Positions 12,959-26,100 of a DNA stretch of 64,000 nucleotides are shown here, in pieces. The DNA lies in NCBI GenBank assembly GCA_025449115.1, contig JAHLKC010000022.1, positions 62,001 through 126,000 on the forward strand. Reading direction: 5' to 3'. How positions within the stretch are numbered: the stretch's first letter is position 1; every line of letters begins with the position of its first letter. Under the pieces are notes generated by a model. It made no database searches. It saw nothing but the letters and a program-made list of their open reading frames with translations, and was not told where the DNA came from. The translations under genes were made by a program, and so were the position numbers. The DNA comes from Chytridium lagenaria. Taxonomy: Eukaryota; Chytridiomycota; Chytridiomycetes; Chytridiales; Chytridiaceae.

Positions 12959-13359
12959 CAGCTTTTTTCATATCTGAATCATTGTGTATAAATTATAAAA
13001 TAATGTGAGCAGCCTTTTTATTTATTTTAGTTTTTTCTTTGGTATGGATGTACTTTCAGGTGGATTTTATTCTTTGTACGATCGCTTCAAGATTCGACTC
13101 TGGAATGTCCATAGCATCCATAAAAAGCGGACCCTTTTTTTTTTTATTTTTACGGAAAGTTTATGTCTAAAAGAAAAAAGCAAAAGAGAAGTCCGTCATA
13201 CATGTTAAGGACAGGATTCGAAAGGGAGTGAATCCCATCGTGCTTCAGCGACGACGGAGTAGCATGCTGGTAGTTTGTTTGGACACACTCCCAATCTTCG
13301 AATCCAAGTTGTCAGACCTTTTTTTTTTTTTTTTGTAGTTCAAATCGTGAATACCAGTG
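12959..13359. other. Intergenic, T-rich
   Basis: About 400 bp between two same-strand genes, with T runs near 13,131 and 13,320. It probably holds the terminator of the upstream gene and the promoter of the NOP15 gene. The T-rich tract ending in TAG just before 13,340 could be a 5'UTR intron acceptor. I see no RNA gene. Confidence 0.4.
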
Positions 13360-14224
13360 ATGAGCGACACCAAGAGAAAGAGACCGGCAGCTGCAGGCGA
13401 CGTCGTTGCAAAGGGAACAAAGAAGAGGGCCGTCGTTGAGAAGAAGGGGAAGGGGAAGAAGGATGTAGTGGTGAAGAAGGTGGAGGCTGAGCAGCAGATC
13501 GTCGCTGATATTCCTGCTGAGGAACCCACACCTGCAATCGAGGAAGAAGAGGCACAAGATGTGGATGAGGAGATGGTTGACGACATCAAGGATCAACTTC
13601 CAATTGTTCCCCTTGAAGCAACAAAAGGAAAGAAGAACAAGAAGAGGGTGGAGGAGGCTCTTCAGCCTGGATACGTCTACCTTGGCAGAATACCTCACGA
13701 TTCCATGAGAAGGAAATGCGTGCATACTTTACTCAGTTTGGCACCGTCCTTCGATTAAAGCTTTCGCGGAATAAGAAGGTATGCTAAAGTTATTAATATG
13801 TTAACTATGCCAGCTCACATTTTTTTTTTAATCCATTAAAGACTGGAAACTCGAAACACTACGCTTTCATTGAATTCGAGTCGGAGGATGTCGCCACGAT
13901 TGTTGCGGAAACGATGGACGGATACCTTCTTTTCGACCACGTGATGCAATGCAAGGTTGTTCCTAAGGAGAAGCTCCACCCAGAAACCTTTGATGGCTCC
14001 GAGAAGAAGTTCAAGGTTATCGATGGAAACAAACGGAAAGGTTGAGGCACAACAAGGTACGGCATCTACTTTTAAAGTATAATGTGAACTAACTTTGTCT
14101 GTAGACCAAGTCAGCTGAAGTGCAGGAGAAAAGTGAAAAGAGGAGGATTGCAAAAGTCAATGCAAAGGTGAAGGCTTTGAAGACAAAGGGCATTGATTAC
14201 GAGTTTTCAATATTGAAAGCATAA
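13360..14224 (+). CDS. NOP15: Ribosome biogenesis RRM protein NOP15/NIFK
   Basis: NOP15 (yeast) and NIFK (animals) are nucleolar RRM proteins needed for 60S subunit maturation. After a Lys/Glu-rich N-terminus comes the [13 protein letters not shown], then, one frame over, [20 protein letters not shown], an intron (about 13,780-13,841), and [31 protein letters not shown] follows, and the C-terminal KEKLHPETF block is characteristic of this family and separates it from generic RRMs. The last exon, after an intron at about 14,058-14,106, ends [16 protein letters not shown], like other NIFK proteins. Two one-base changes disturb the frame: one G missing at about 13,700 and one G extra at about 14,040. 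The conserved protein continues across both. A nucleolar role is inferred from the family. Confidence 0.88.
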
Positions 14225-14409
14225 TCAAACTCTAGCGCAACTTCGGCCTCGCAACAACCTTCATCTTTCTTTCAACATCCCTGATCCACAATGTGTAATT
14301 TATGACGTGCGGCATTTTTTCTCTAAGTGATTATCCATCATCCCATGCTGTATGCCCGTTTTATGGGCACTTTTTTTTTTTTTTTTTTGTTCTTCCTTCG
14401 TTCGACTGC

Positions 14410-15186
14410 CTACGAAAGATTCTCTAGAATGTACTCAAATAGCTCGTTGACGTTTGTTCCCGTTTTTGCTGAGATTGATCGAAACTCGACGTTCCATTCT
14501 CTTGCCTTGACAGCAAGCATTAGTGGCAGTTCTCCACTTTTAAGTTTTTGACCCACCTGTTTCAACGCATCCTGCACTTTAATAGCCACACTATCAGATT
14601 CATCCGACTGGACAGCACGTTAATGTATTGCAAAGAAGTCAACTTTCGATTACCTTCGTCCCGACGAGGATAATTAATGCGCTTGGAGTCATCCTATTCA
14701 ATTATATGTGTCAAAACAAAACCAAAACCGCAAATGAATACCTCCTTATCTCGTTATACCAAATGGTAATTCTTGGAAGGACGCTAGACTCAAAAGGTCA
14801 AAACAGATTAATGCAACCTAGGTTTTGCATTAGCAAGCAAATTGGGATGGGTGAACTAACGTTAACGTCCACATAAAACTGCTCGAAAAGCGCACGATAT
14901 CTTTCATGACCTCCACAACTCCATATCTGAAGTGAAAACTTTTTGCTGCATATACGTAAACTCTCAAAGCTATCCATGCATCTCCGTACATACCTGTCGG
15001 AGCTTGTTTTGACCATCAAATCCGCTCCGAATGTTTGAAGATACTCATTCGAGAACGTATTGTTCACAGCCCTAATTCCTCAGCATTAGTTATCGCGTCC
15101 ACAGAGTCAATCATTCCCCACCTACTGATGAGTGCTGTCTTGCCGCATGCCGCTGAACCGACTACAACGACCTTTCGAGTGTCCAT
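14410..15186 (-). CDS. Rab-like small GTPase with altered switch II and no prenylation motif
   Basis: The gene has at least six short exons. G1 is VVVVGSAACGKTALIS near 15,170-15,125. The effector segment reads FSNEYLQTFGADLMVK. G3 is LQIWSCGGHERYRAL, where Rab proteins have WDTAGQERF. G4 is LIILVGTK in place of GNKxD, and G5 is the well kept ISAKTGTNVNELFEYI just before the stop. The protein ends ILENLS with no C-terminal cysteine, so it should not be prenylated like true Rabs. Loss of the switch II Asp and Gln suggests weak or absent hydrolysis, perhaps a constitutively bound form. It is divergently arranged with PRP38B, 58 bp between start codons. It could also be a Rab-like or ciliary GTPase such as the RABL/IFT types; the family call stops at Rab-like. 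Confidence 0.72.
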
Positions 15187-15244
15187 GTCAGAGTTTGTCT
15201 TGAAAAAAGTCTTAAGAGAAAATTACTGACTTGAAGCGGACAAG

Positions 15245-17013
15245 ATGGGCATCTGGGACAACGCTGGCAAGCTGAGTAAGGGCGATACGCACACTTAACT
15301 ATCTGCAATTACTTGTGCTATCCTATACATCTATGCTCACCTTAACTCTTACATCGTGCAGAGACAACTGGAAATGAGACGACGATGAATTTGAACAATG
15401 TCCTTTACCAGAATAGTTGAGTTGATACTCTTGTTCCCAACTATAATCACTAATATATTTCATAGTCATTGCAAGTCCCTACTTCAAGACTTTATACGAT
15501 AAACGCCAGTTCGACGAAATCGTCGACGAAATCTTTTACAAAGGTATAACTCGCTTTTAAAGTCCCATACTAACATTTCCGTAGTTAAATCTTTAGGTGG
15601 GTAAGAAAGGCATCTTGGCTGTTGCGTCAGAGTAATACGGTATCCCAATAGTGGGGTAAATCTTCTTTACTTTTTTTCTTCCTTTTGTTGGACATAAAGC
15701 TAGTTTCATAAAGCACATGCTAACTTTTTTTTGTTAGAACCTTTCTTGAAAGGCACTACAGCTTCAACGGCCTTCTGCCTTTTATACAAAATGTGGACGC
15801 TTCGACTCACCGTAAAGCAAGTGTACGATCTCATTAACCACCCTGATTCTCCGTACGTTCCCTTGTCAATGAGCTTTACTGAAGTCTACTTAAAGACATA
15901 TCCGCGGATTAGGTTTTATGTATCTCCGCTACGTCGGTGAACCTAGTGAACTTTGGGAATGGTTTGAGGAATACCTCGACGATGAAGAAGAGATCCAAAT
16001 TGAAGCTGGTGTCCGGAACAAAACAATGTATGTACAAAAGTTTGTTATCTCTATCAGTCTGACGCTCTAATTTTTCTTTTTTTTTTTAGCACCATTGGAA
16101 AGCTATGCCAAGATTTATTGACGGAAGCCAAATGGCTTGGAACGATACTTCCCAGAATACCTGTTCCGATCGCGCGAGAGCTTCAGAGTCGAATTCAAAA
16201 TAAGTCATCGAAAATCTCTAAACGATATGTGGAGGAGAAACCTGTAAAACAGTGAGTATTTGTATCTTATAGAACGTTTTATTAACTTCGAACAGAAAGG
16301 GGCGGTACGATGATGAGGATTATGATCGTGGAGCAAGGAATAGGGGAGGAGAGAGCCGAGATCGGTATGATTTGGAGTATGATCGTGTTCCTCGGAATCG
16401 AGGAGGAGGCAGTCGAGATCAGTATGACTTAGATTACGACGACCCCTCGGATAGAAGGCGCTCTGACGGAGGTCAGTTCTTTTCGAAGTCTCTTTTCTCA
16501 GTAACTTTTTTGAAGTAATTCTCAACTTCCTTGCTTTCTCTTTAAAGATTACTCTCGAAGGGATGCACCACGTTCTCGTTCTCCTCGGCGATACGGTAGT
16601 ATTTTCATCCTTCAATTTGTCCTTGCTCTATATATATATATGTATGTATATCCTCATTTATTTAACTTTTTTCGTGATAGATTACGAGCGCCGTCGTGGA
16701 TCAGTATCTCCGAGAAGGGATAGGTCCCGGTCACCGCCGAGACGTTCTGGTTAGTGTTGAGTTAATATAGCTCTCTTGTTGCGGACTAACTCTTTTTTTT
16801 ATTGAATCATACTTTAATAGATTACGATAGACGCGATGGAAGAGGTACTTTTTCTTTATCTATTTATGGATTTGACCAACATTATCTCTTAGACCGTGGT
16901 CCTGAACGTCGGGTTGATGGTAAGTCCCGTGGACTTCTCACGCGTCTGTCGTATGTACTTACCCTTTTTGTAACTTAGATCGATACCGTGACAGGCCAAG
17001 GGATCGCTACTAG
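15245..17013 (+). CDS. Pre-mRNA-splicing factor 38B (PRP38 family) with RS tail
   Basis: PRP38 proteins join the spliceosomal B complex and are needed for its activation. Visible: a short first exon (MGIWDNAGKL), then TGNETTMNLNNVLYQN, IASPYFKTLYDKRQFDEIVDE, FLKGTTASTAFCLLYKMWTL, LTVKQVYDLINHPDSPY, and, after an intron inside 15,854-15,893, IRGLGFMYLRYVGEPSELWEW. LDDEEEIQIEAG and IGKLCQDLLTEAKWLG complete the PRP38 domain. A charged linker and an Arg/Ser/Asp/Tyr-rich tail follow, encoded by several small exons (16,548-16,595; 16,681-16,749; 16,821-16,844; 16,893-16,919; 16,979-17,013). The B form is preferred over PRP38A because of the long RS tail. The reading frame is intact if the introns are placed as above. 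The start is the first in-frame ATG; the first exon is less sure. Confidence 0.86.
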
Positions 17014-17181
17014 TTGTAGATTTTGTAATTTTCGTAAAGCAATATATTTGCACCTTATGTTTACAATTGCATTTGTTCATTTTGCATAATACGCTTTGCA
17101 AATGAGATAATAATAACAGAAGTCAACTAAACAAATCCGAAACCTAGTGATATGAAAAAAAGAAGACGTCAACAAAAACCT

Positions 17182-20100
17182 TCACAGATAGTAAGGGTTA
17201 AAAAACTCACCAGTTCCACATTCCTGAATGGCAACCAAAGGTTACCACGCAGTTGCTCATAAGATTCATATTCCGGCAGATCAACTTGGTTGAAACTGTT
17301 TAGGAATAAACAATAGAGTGTCAGTAATAGTTAACAACACCTAAAATGTACAGCAAAAGTACAGATCAACGTACCATGTATGCGCAGAAGGTAATCTCGA
17401 AGTTGACGAAAAGTCCTTATGAATCTGGAATTTCTGCACACCACCCGAGCCCTCCAATGCTTTAAAACCTTCAAGCGGCACCTTCGACGTCCCCGTCACA
17501 AATTGTATCAACTTTGCTCTTTCCTCCTGCGAGAAACTTCTCACAGCTCTCCAGAACCACTGAATTTGCGGTGACGATGACGTGTAGTTCTGGTACTCTG
17601 TGTTGTTTTTCCAGTCATCAATATCAATGTCAGGAAGTCCAGAGATGAGGAGTTCGAGTTCTTGCTCGTTGAAAATCTTGACGAGATCTTTGGGGATGAC
17701 GTCGTAGAAACCGCCAAGGAAGGCGTCTATTTGTTGCTTGATGGCTGTCACAAGTTTTTGCTCAGTGATGAGTTTCACGTATTCAAGCTTGTTTTCTTCG
17801 GTGACGGCGATGTTCCGACCATTGGGCTGAAGATCAAGAATTTTTTTGCGACCAAATTCGTCAACCTCGGTGGAGAAGGTAATATCAAGGACGTCGGTGA
17901 TGTCATTGTTGAGCATCCACTCGAGACTCTTGTGGAATTCAGGGTCAATCGCTTCAATGTCCTTCCAATCTACGGGAATCTCTAGCATAGCCTTGTAGAA
18001 AGATCTGGTAAAGTACGCATCAAGAAGGCGTCCGTCATAGATAGCCTTTCCAATGACTCGACCCACAAATCTGAAGTACAAAAGATGGTCGGGGTTGATC
18101 CAAGACGAACGGTTTGGCTGGTAGGTGACCTTGTCAACGGCAGAGGGCTTGAATAAGGCATAATCCGGGTTGAACATCTGACGTGCGAGCACGGAGAACC
18201 ACTCACGGGTTACACCACCAGCGTCAACACCCTCCTCCTCATGGAACCGCACGCTGAGCTTTCCGTACTTAATTTCGTCGCCACTCCGTCCATGTAGCTG
18301 ATGGTAGGAGTCCTCAAAAACATGAGCTCTCCGCACATTAATCTGCAAAACTCCGTAACCTTCACGACCGGTCCTCTTGTGAAGCTGCTGATTGAAGTAG
18401 GTCCTCTTGTTGTCAAACTCCAAAATTCTAGAGTTGTGAACAAGAAGGGAGAAAGAGCCACTCATCAAAGATGGATTGTTCCGAACCATCGCGTTCAATA
18501 CTTTACGATGCTCCTCTGTGAACAAATAGAACATCTCATCGTTTGTTGCCTCACTCAGTGCCTTGAAGCTTCGGCTGAATGTGAATGTTTTAGCAGCTCC
18601 AGGAGCTTGAGTCGTCACGACATAGGGCTTCGATACAACCATAAAAGCTTCAATCAAAGGTAAAACAACTGTAGCAACGTGGACCATCTCTGCAGTTTCG
18701 CTAATCTCGCCAAGGAGTTGGCCAAGAACAGCCCAGAGAGATAAAAAGTCCACTTTATCATAAACAGCGATAAGCCCTTCCTTCACATGAGGCTGCGAGA
18801 GCACATCTTCCGAAGTAGACCTCACCAACCCACCAGACTGGCTGGTCGGTGTCTTTGACAGCATAAAATCGATTGCCTTTAGAATCCGAAGCAACTTGGC
18901 TTGAGTCGCAGATGACTGCGAAAACTTTGACAAAACACCCTCGTTGACATCAAGATGAACATTAGGGCGTGCAAGCGACGCCTTCAAGGTTGAAATATCC
19001 GTGGTCAAATCGGCTGCAAGGAACCTTGCCGACTCTGAGAGCTCACTCAAGATAATGCTGCGGTAGATCTCCAACATAGCCATGTTCTGAAGAATGGAAA
19101 GGGTATACTGGAATGTCTTTTGAGAGCATTCTCCTGCCTTCAGAACATTGACAATAGCTTGAAGATTACTCTCCGGCAGTGCAGGAGGCTTAAGAGCATT
19201 TTTCGTCTTTTGCGATCTTGTCTTTATCTTCCTCAGTTTTGGCAGCCTCTTCAGGCTTCGAAGCGGGGGCGTTTTGCAACTTCAGCATCTCCATCGACGG
19301 TTTGAGATAAAGATGAACCTTCTTCAACCACAGACTCATTCTTAGCGGCCTCAAGCTTCTTAGCCGCGGCCTTTGCTGATTCTTCATTCCTCTTCACAAT
19401 AACTGCAATATGCTTCAATACAGTTGACAAAAGCAGAACCAGTTGCTCTAACAAGGATTGACTGTTTAAGAATGTTGGCCTCTCGAGGAGTCCAAGCAAT
19501 ATCGCAATAGGATATGAAGGGCCTGTCTTTTCCTTGCCTTTACCTTTCTTTAAAGAAGACCTTGATGCCGTCAAAGACTGACCCAAAGTTTTCATTTCTC
19601 CCGAAGAAGGAACGTGATGAGCTGTTCGTTGTTGCTCACCAGGAATATCAGAGCCTCCAGGACCTCTGAGTCACTAAATTAGGATTGAGCCGCCAGGTAG
19701 AACGGAGGTTGGAAAGACTCGGTGGCTTCCTCGGCGTTTGCGACCTAGATCTCTTCCCAAGAGACAACGAGGCGAAACTCCGATCAACAGCAGCTATGTC
19801 TGCACTACCATCAGCCAAAATGGAAAGCAGTAGCGAAATCATATCCATCCGTGTCTTCCCGTTCTCACTCAAGTTTAAGAGCAAACGGTGCAGCACAGTT
19901 CTGTTTGACGGCTCCGGAACGAAAAGCATCCTGATCAAAGTCATTAATGCAGGCTTGTCTACAAGTTGGACGATCTCACGGTTCACACGTTTGGCCGGAG
20001 AGATACCGCTAGACTCCCCCTGAAAATATCGGAGTGGCCCCCAAGGCTGGCATCGGTATCGCCAACAACATTTGGACCCCCTGGAACTTGCATCCGTCTT

Positions 20101-23100
20101 CTCATGGGCTGCCTTAGAGCTGCGTTCGCTTCCGCCGCGAGTGAGGGAGGCAAACCAGAAATAAAGTTATCGTCCTGATCCATCAATATAGCCTGACGAA
20201 GGTTAGGGTCCAGGGCAGCGAGCAAACTGGCAGGATCAATATCCGACGGGCCCTGAAGATCTTCCATATCCACCTGTCGGCTGGCTAGCACCAGCCCTCT
20301 GCTGCAAAAGAACTTCGTCGCGAATATCAGGAGGTAAAGCGTCCAAGAAGTCCGAAAGGTCAGCAGATATAGGTTCAGTTGGAGGCGGGCGGCTCTCTGC
20401 CGCTGCTCACGAATGTGTTCGCGCAGAACCTCTCCACGCAAGTCATCTGAAGGGCAGCCAAAAACTCAGGGTCGATACCACTTCCTAATTACAAGTTAAA
20501 ATTATATACTTGGTGAAATTAGGCAAAATGGGTACCTACCAGTAATATCAACCTCTTGCCCATCGAAGGTAACCACAACCCTTTCTTGAGCTGGTGCAGG
20601 TACGTCGGAACTGCTGGCACCAGCAGCAGCACCAGCAGCGCCACCAGAACTAGAATCGCTAGAAGCAGCCTGAACTTCAGGTCCTGTTGCTTCAGAAGTC
20701 TCACCAGCTTCCTCTGCAGCGCGTCGCCCATAGAAACATTCACTTTTCTGCGAAGACAACTCAGCCGGCGACGTTTCCATCGCCTGTTCTTCGAGTCGGG
20801 CTTTTTCAGCTTCGCCGCTGCTTTAGCTGCCGCCTCCTCAGCCTCCTTCTGTATTCTCAGCTCTTCCTCCTTCTTGCGAGCCTCTTCCTCTTCTTGAGCC
20901 TTCTTTTCCTGCTCCTCCTTCTGCTTCTTCTCGTTTTCCTCGATAGCAACAGGAATGAGTTTATTAAGAATAGCGTTGACGGTTCTTCCAGCAACCGACT
21001 CTGCGTTCACAAGCTGACCGAAAATCAAAATTGACTCCTCCAACCAGCGATGTGTCGTGTTCTGCGGCTGCAAAGACCGAAGGGTGATAATGAGGTCGTC
21101 AATCTTCTGCTCATCCGTTTTCTCCGGAGTCACTGTGGCAGGAGCCGACCTTTCAGCCATAGCAAGACCTCGCGAGCCACGTCCTGAGGACGCACCTCCG
21201 ACCAGTCCACCAGCGTTCACGCCCATTTGTCTAGAGGCAAACGGATTATCTATCCTACCCAATGTAGGTACCCCGGCAGCCAGGTTGTTGTTCCAAGCTT
21301 GAAATATGTTCATAGCTTGACCTCCTAAAAATTCCTCCAACGCCTGCCAATCCATAGTTTCCCGGTTGCCACGGCCAAAAGCAGAAGATATGTCAACACG
21401 GAAACCTTGTCGGTTGGAGGGAGGAGGGATGGAGCGGTTGGAAAGTAAAGGATGGGAAAGTATGTCCTCTATGGCAGACCGGTTCACAGTAGGGGGGCGC
21501 GTCCACCATAAAGATCTGACAATCCAGGGAAGAGGCCCGCAAGCATATTCGGAGGCACGTTACGGTGGTTAACTTCGACTTCCATCTGAAACTGACCTCC
21601 CATATCAAAGCCGAATAAGGAGCGAGCAGGTGCTCGACGACGGCCACCTCCACCATTGCTAAGAGCTTGCCTATCTATCTCGGCCACATCGTCGTCATAG
21701 TCGTCATCATCTTCCTCGTCGTTCTGGTCGGCTATGTCATAATCGTCCTCCCCTTCATCGTCCCCATTGTCATCGTCTTCCTCATCTCCCTCTTCCGCCT
21801 CATCACCAACATCAAGGTCAATCGCTACAGGCTGTTCCCCACCCTCCGCCTCCTCGGCCCCTTCTTCATCCTCTCCTTCATCCGCGTCATCCCACGCCAT
21901 ATCTTCGTCCTCATCCTGACCATCTTCATCCTCTTCATGATCATGACCAAGACCGTCGTCCTCATCCAAATCTTCCTCATCCGTGGATTCAGCATGATCC
22001 ATGGCCCCGTGGTACGGCTGAGGAACAACGATTTCCATATCGTCTTCAGCATCCGACTATACAAGAGATAAGCACTCAAAAAAGGGAAGGAAAGAGTAAA
22101 CTCAAACTATATAAGAAATGAAAGCTACGATTACCTCATCGTCTTCTTCATCGTCATCTGAAATCTCTTCTCCTTCAAAATCCTCAAATTCCTCATCCTC
22201 ATCCTCATCATCATCGGCATCATCATCATCATCCATCTCCTCTTCTGAATCCCGAGCATTAAACATGCCTAGCGAAGAGTTACGATAGATATCCGATATT
22301 TCGTTGTTGTCCGCTTCATCCCTTCTCTCCTGGCTGCCATGGCCACGACCAACCTCAAACGTTGCGACCACTGGCCCCTCGACCCTAGCTTCAACGCCAC
22401 CTGCAGGTAAGGTTCGCACAACAGCAATAGGTACTGCGGCAGCCTTTACGCCAGAGGTGTCTTGTACACGGCCAAGACGGATAGCAGCTTTAGACAGGAA
22501 TTCGATCGGCTTGAGAATAGTGGTTGTGAGCTGAGTCGACTGCGGGTGATAAACGTCGATCCCAGCCAGCATGCTCGTTAAAACGATGACGTAGTTCTTA
22601 TCGAGCATAACCTTAACGATAGACGGAAGAGAATCATCCGGGCCTGCCTTTCCGGACGTCGATGGAGCAGAAAGAATTCTATAGATGACATCCGCAAGAG
22701 ATGAGAAGCGTCCATACTTTACGTCAATTGCCTCCGACGAAGTAATTGCATCCTTCATACCCTTATTAATCATATCTAATGTCATCTTGCGAGGATTCAA
22801 ATGCTCGTTGCCAGCATTCTTTTTGTCCTCGTGGTCTGCAAGGGGACCAACGCACAGCCCAACAATGACATCTGCGGCCCATTTTGATTCAGCCAACTTC
22901 CTGTCGGTTTCAGGTCCAGTACCTGATTCATACGGAAGAAGATCCGTAATCAAATACTGCAAGAGACCGGTCCGTGACGGCTTTGATGGGGTTCCCTTCA
23001 CAGCCTTCCTAAGATTCCAGATAGCCTCCGACTTGCAATCGGGTAGCTTAACACCAATTCTGCAAGCCAAAGTAGAAGTAAACCACGTTGAATATGAATC

Positions 23101-26100
23101 TCCTTAACCTCTTTTCGGACCCGTAACCTTCTTTTCCTCCTCCCTCAGTGCAAGCACCTCATCCACGATCTTGCACGTTACGTCCGATGCCGTGCTGGCG
23201 GAGATGACGTCCTTAAGTCGACACTTGCAGGCTTTTCGACGACTTCACTGCTAGCTTCCCCTCTTCTGAAACAGGCTTGGCTGGGCTTTCAACCTTCTCC
23301 TTTTGCCTCTCCTTCACATCACATAATGGTTCCTTTGGTTTTCTTCGTACTTAACCAGTTGGCAAACGTCTGAAAACACATCAACAAACGATTTAAAGTC
23401 TCGGCAGGCCAGGTGCTGGTTCGCCTTCACCACCATCAAATGTCTGAAGCGCGGGCAGCAGGCATGGAATCAGAAGGGAGGTCGGATGATATTCTTGACA
23501 GTCCTCTCATCCTCCAAAGCATGGCGCAAAATAAGCGCAGTCATAACCAAGTAGCTTGAAATAGATTGCGAAGGGTTTTGACGAAGAATAAGGGCAAACC
23601 CATCGTGCTCAGCGAACCGCGTCGCGACAGAATGCTTCCGAGTAAGACGGACCGAAATTCGAAGCAAACAATACGAGAAGATCATCATCGCATTTGTCTT
23701 TCAAAAAGACGATCATCTTATCAAGTAAAAGCGACCTTCTCCTCCGCAGTCGGTGACGTAAAAATCTTCCGATCACGAGCCCTCCGCTCGGGCCCATGAT
23801 TCAATTTATCAGAAGGTACTTCCTCTGACGCCTCGAGCAACGATTCGAGTACCAGAAGTGCCGGGGACAACCACGAAGGTACTTTACCCGACTCAACCCT
23901 GAAAGTCTCCTCAGACAAAACGAGGTGGTCACTTTCTTAATATCCTCTGGTTTCGCAAACATGTCCAACGCGGCTGTACGCTCCGCCGCATTCGTATTAC
24001 TAATACTCAAGAAAACGGCCAAAAGGCGAAGACACATTGTAAGCTTTTGCTCGTGCTCCTTTCCAATTGGCCTTGACTTGCCTGCAGCCGCAAACACTTC
24101 ATTGCAAAACACGTTCGAAATCCCAGAAGACCGGAAGAGCTGGCTCGCTCGGATTGCAGATTAAGAGAATTTCCTTGACGTCAAAGAGAATAAACTCGAC
24201 GAGTCCAAAACCTCCAAGCACCGCTTAACCAATTCTCTTTAAGCTTGATTCTCTTTTCATCAATGCTTGCCTTGAGGAAAGCCACGTGCTCCTCTCTCTC
24301 TTCTTCTCAGCGGCAAGGTCGCGTTCCTCCTTTTCTTCGGGTTTCGCCGTATCTTTTGCTGCCGCAACGCCAGCGTGGTCTTCAGCCATAGCCTCACCCT
24401 CAGTAGTCCCAGAAACTGGCTGAACTGAGGGCAACACTTGCATAGACGACGCATCCGCGGTTGCAGATGTTTCAGCGATTGACTGGGCATCACCACTTGC
24501 AGGCGCGGGTCCGCTGCTGAGCTTTCACCAGCGAGGGCGCAGCAGCTGTTGGTGTTGCGGTCGACGAAGCTGGTTGCGCTGCTGTGACAGGGGCCCTGGT
24601 TGGCGACGTCGCAAAAGTTGCAGAAGCCACCACACCGGGATGCGTGATCAAGTACTCGGCGGCACGTGCAACGCTATTATGACATCGCACGAGGGCAGTC
24701 TCTGCAGCTGCTCTTGAAAATCCCATATCCATCAACTGTTGAACCTTATCTGCATCGGTACGACTGCAGCCACAGCAGGCCTGCCGAAAATGGATGTCGC
24801 AAGAGAGGCAGCACCCATTGAGTCGGCGGCGGCGCGAAGAGATTTCTCGCCATCAGCCTTAATAATCATGTGAACCATAGAGAAAACTATCTTTGTGACA
24901 GTCGGAGCACACTTTTTAATAAAGTCTGACGACCACAAAAACTCAAGAGTCGGCAGAACCTCAAGCCTAACGGTGAGTAAAAACTCGACAGGATCCCAAG
25001 ACTTGTACGAAAGCGATTCCTTCTCCTTGCCCTGAATATACCCTGAAATTGGCGAGGTATTCACAAACTTGGAGCTTATTATTGTGGTAATCAACCCTAG
25101 AGATATCTCAAGAGATTCCTGAAGCTTCGCCAAATACTCCTTATCTTCAGTTGAAGACTCCTCCTTCGCACTCAGTTCAGATGCTTCAATCCACATCACC
25201 CGAAGAAAGTTAAGAAGGCTAGAGATACCCTTTTCACTCTGAAAAGCCGCAACGAACGCACATTGCAAGTACACTTGATTCCGATCATCCAAAGACATGA
25301 CGGCAAGGAATCCAAAGGCAAGCGTCATATAAGCAAGTTTCATTGATCGATCTGAACATGACGCTACCCTCTCCCAAGTCAAGTGATCTGCTGCCATTTT
25401 CCCGATATCGTCTACTGTGGATTGGCATGCCGCCCTGAATTTGGTATCGATAATCCTCCTTGATGTCACACTCCTCACGACGCCTTGAAAGGTCGGCGCA
25501 AGGATCGTCGGGATTTGGGTCAGAACATTCTTAAACATTAGGGTATTCTTGACTCGGTAATCATTTTCCAGTGACTTATCAGAGCTAGCAACTGCAGTTG
25601 ACGACGACGGCACACCAGCATCTTCTGGCTCAACACCAAGCGCGTCTGCGAGCTCCCCGATGTCCATATCAATGCCGTTTACCGACGCAGCCCTTGACAG
25701 AACATTCTCCATCGCCACCTTAGGTGTAGCCTTCGGCACGAATTCGTACCAAGCTTTAGGGACGGCATTCTTAAGCAGCAGGCTCTCAAACACGCACACC
25801 CGGTGAACTTGTCCAAGGCGTCGAATCAAATCTTTTCCGGTCTCCGTGAAAAAGTGGGTGGCCGCTCCCACTGTCTTGCCGTGGGACATACCATGTGTGC
25901 AGAACAGATCCGAAATAAGACGGGTGAAGCAGTGGAGTTGAACAAACGTGCGGAGAACCTCGTTCCCCTCCGGAAGCAAGGCCATATTGTCTAAAAAAGT
26001 ATTTAGAAAGTTCATAAAAAAATAGCTCATGTTGTGAAAAAATTACTTGAAGTCGGAAGAAAAAAAGTTGTACCTTTCAAATCGATATACTTAAACACAA

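Noticed and set aside
21484..22079. Separate acidic protein on the minus strand
   Set aside because: The Asp/Glu-rich stretch is the internal acidic region usual for TOM1/HUWE1 ligases and is bounded by introns of that gene.
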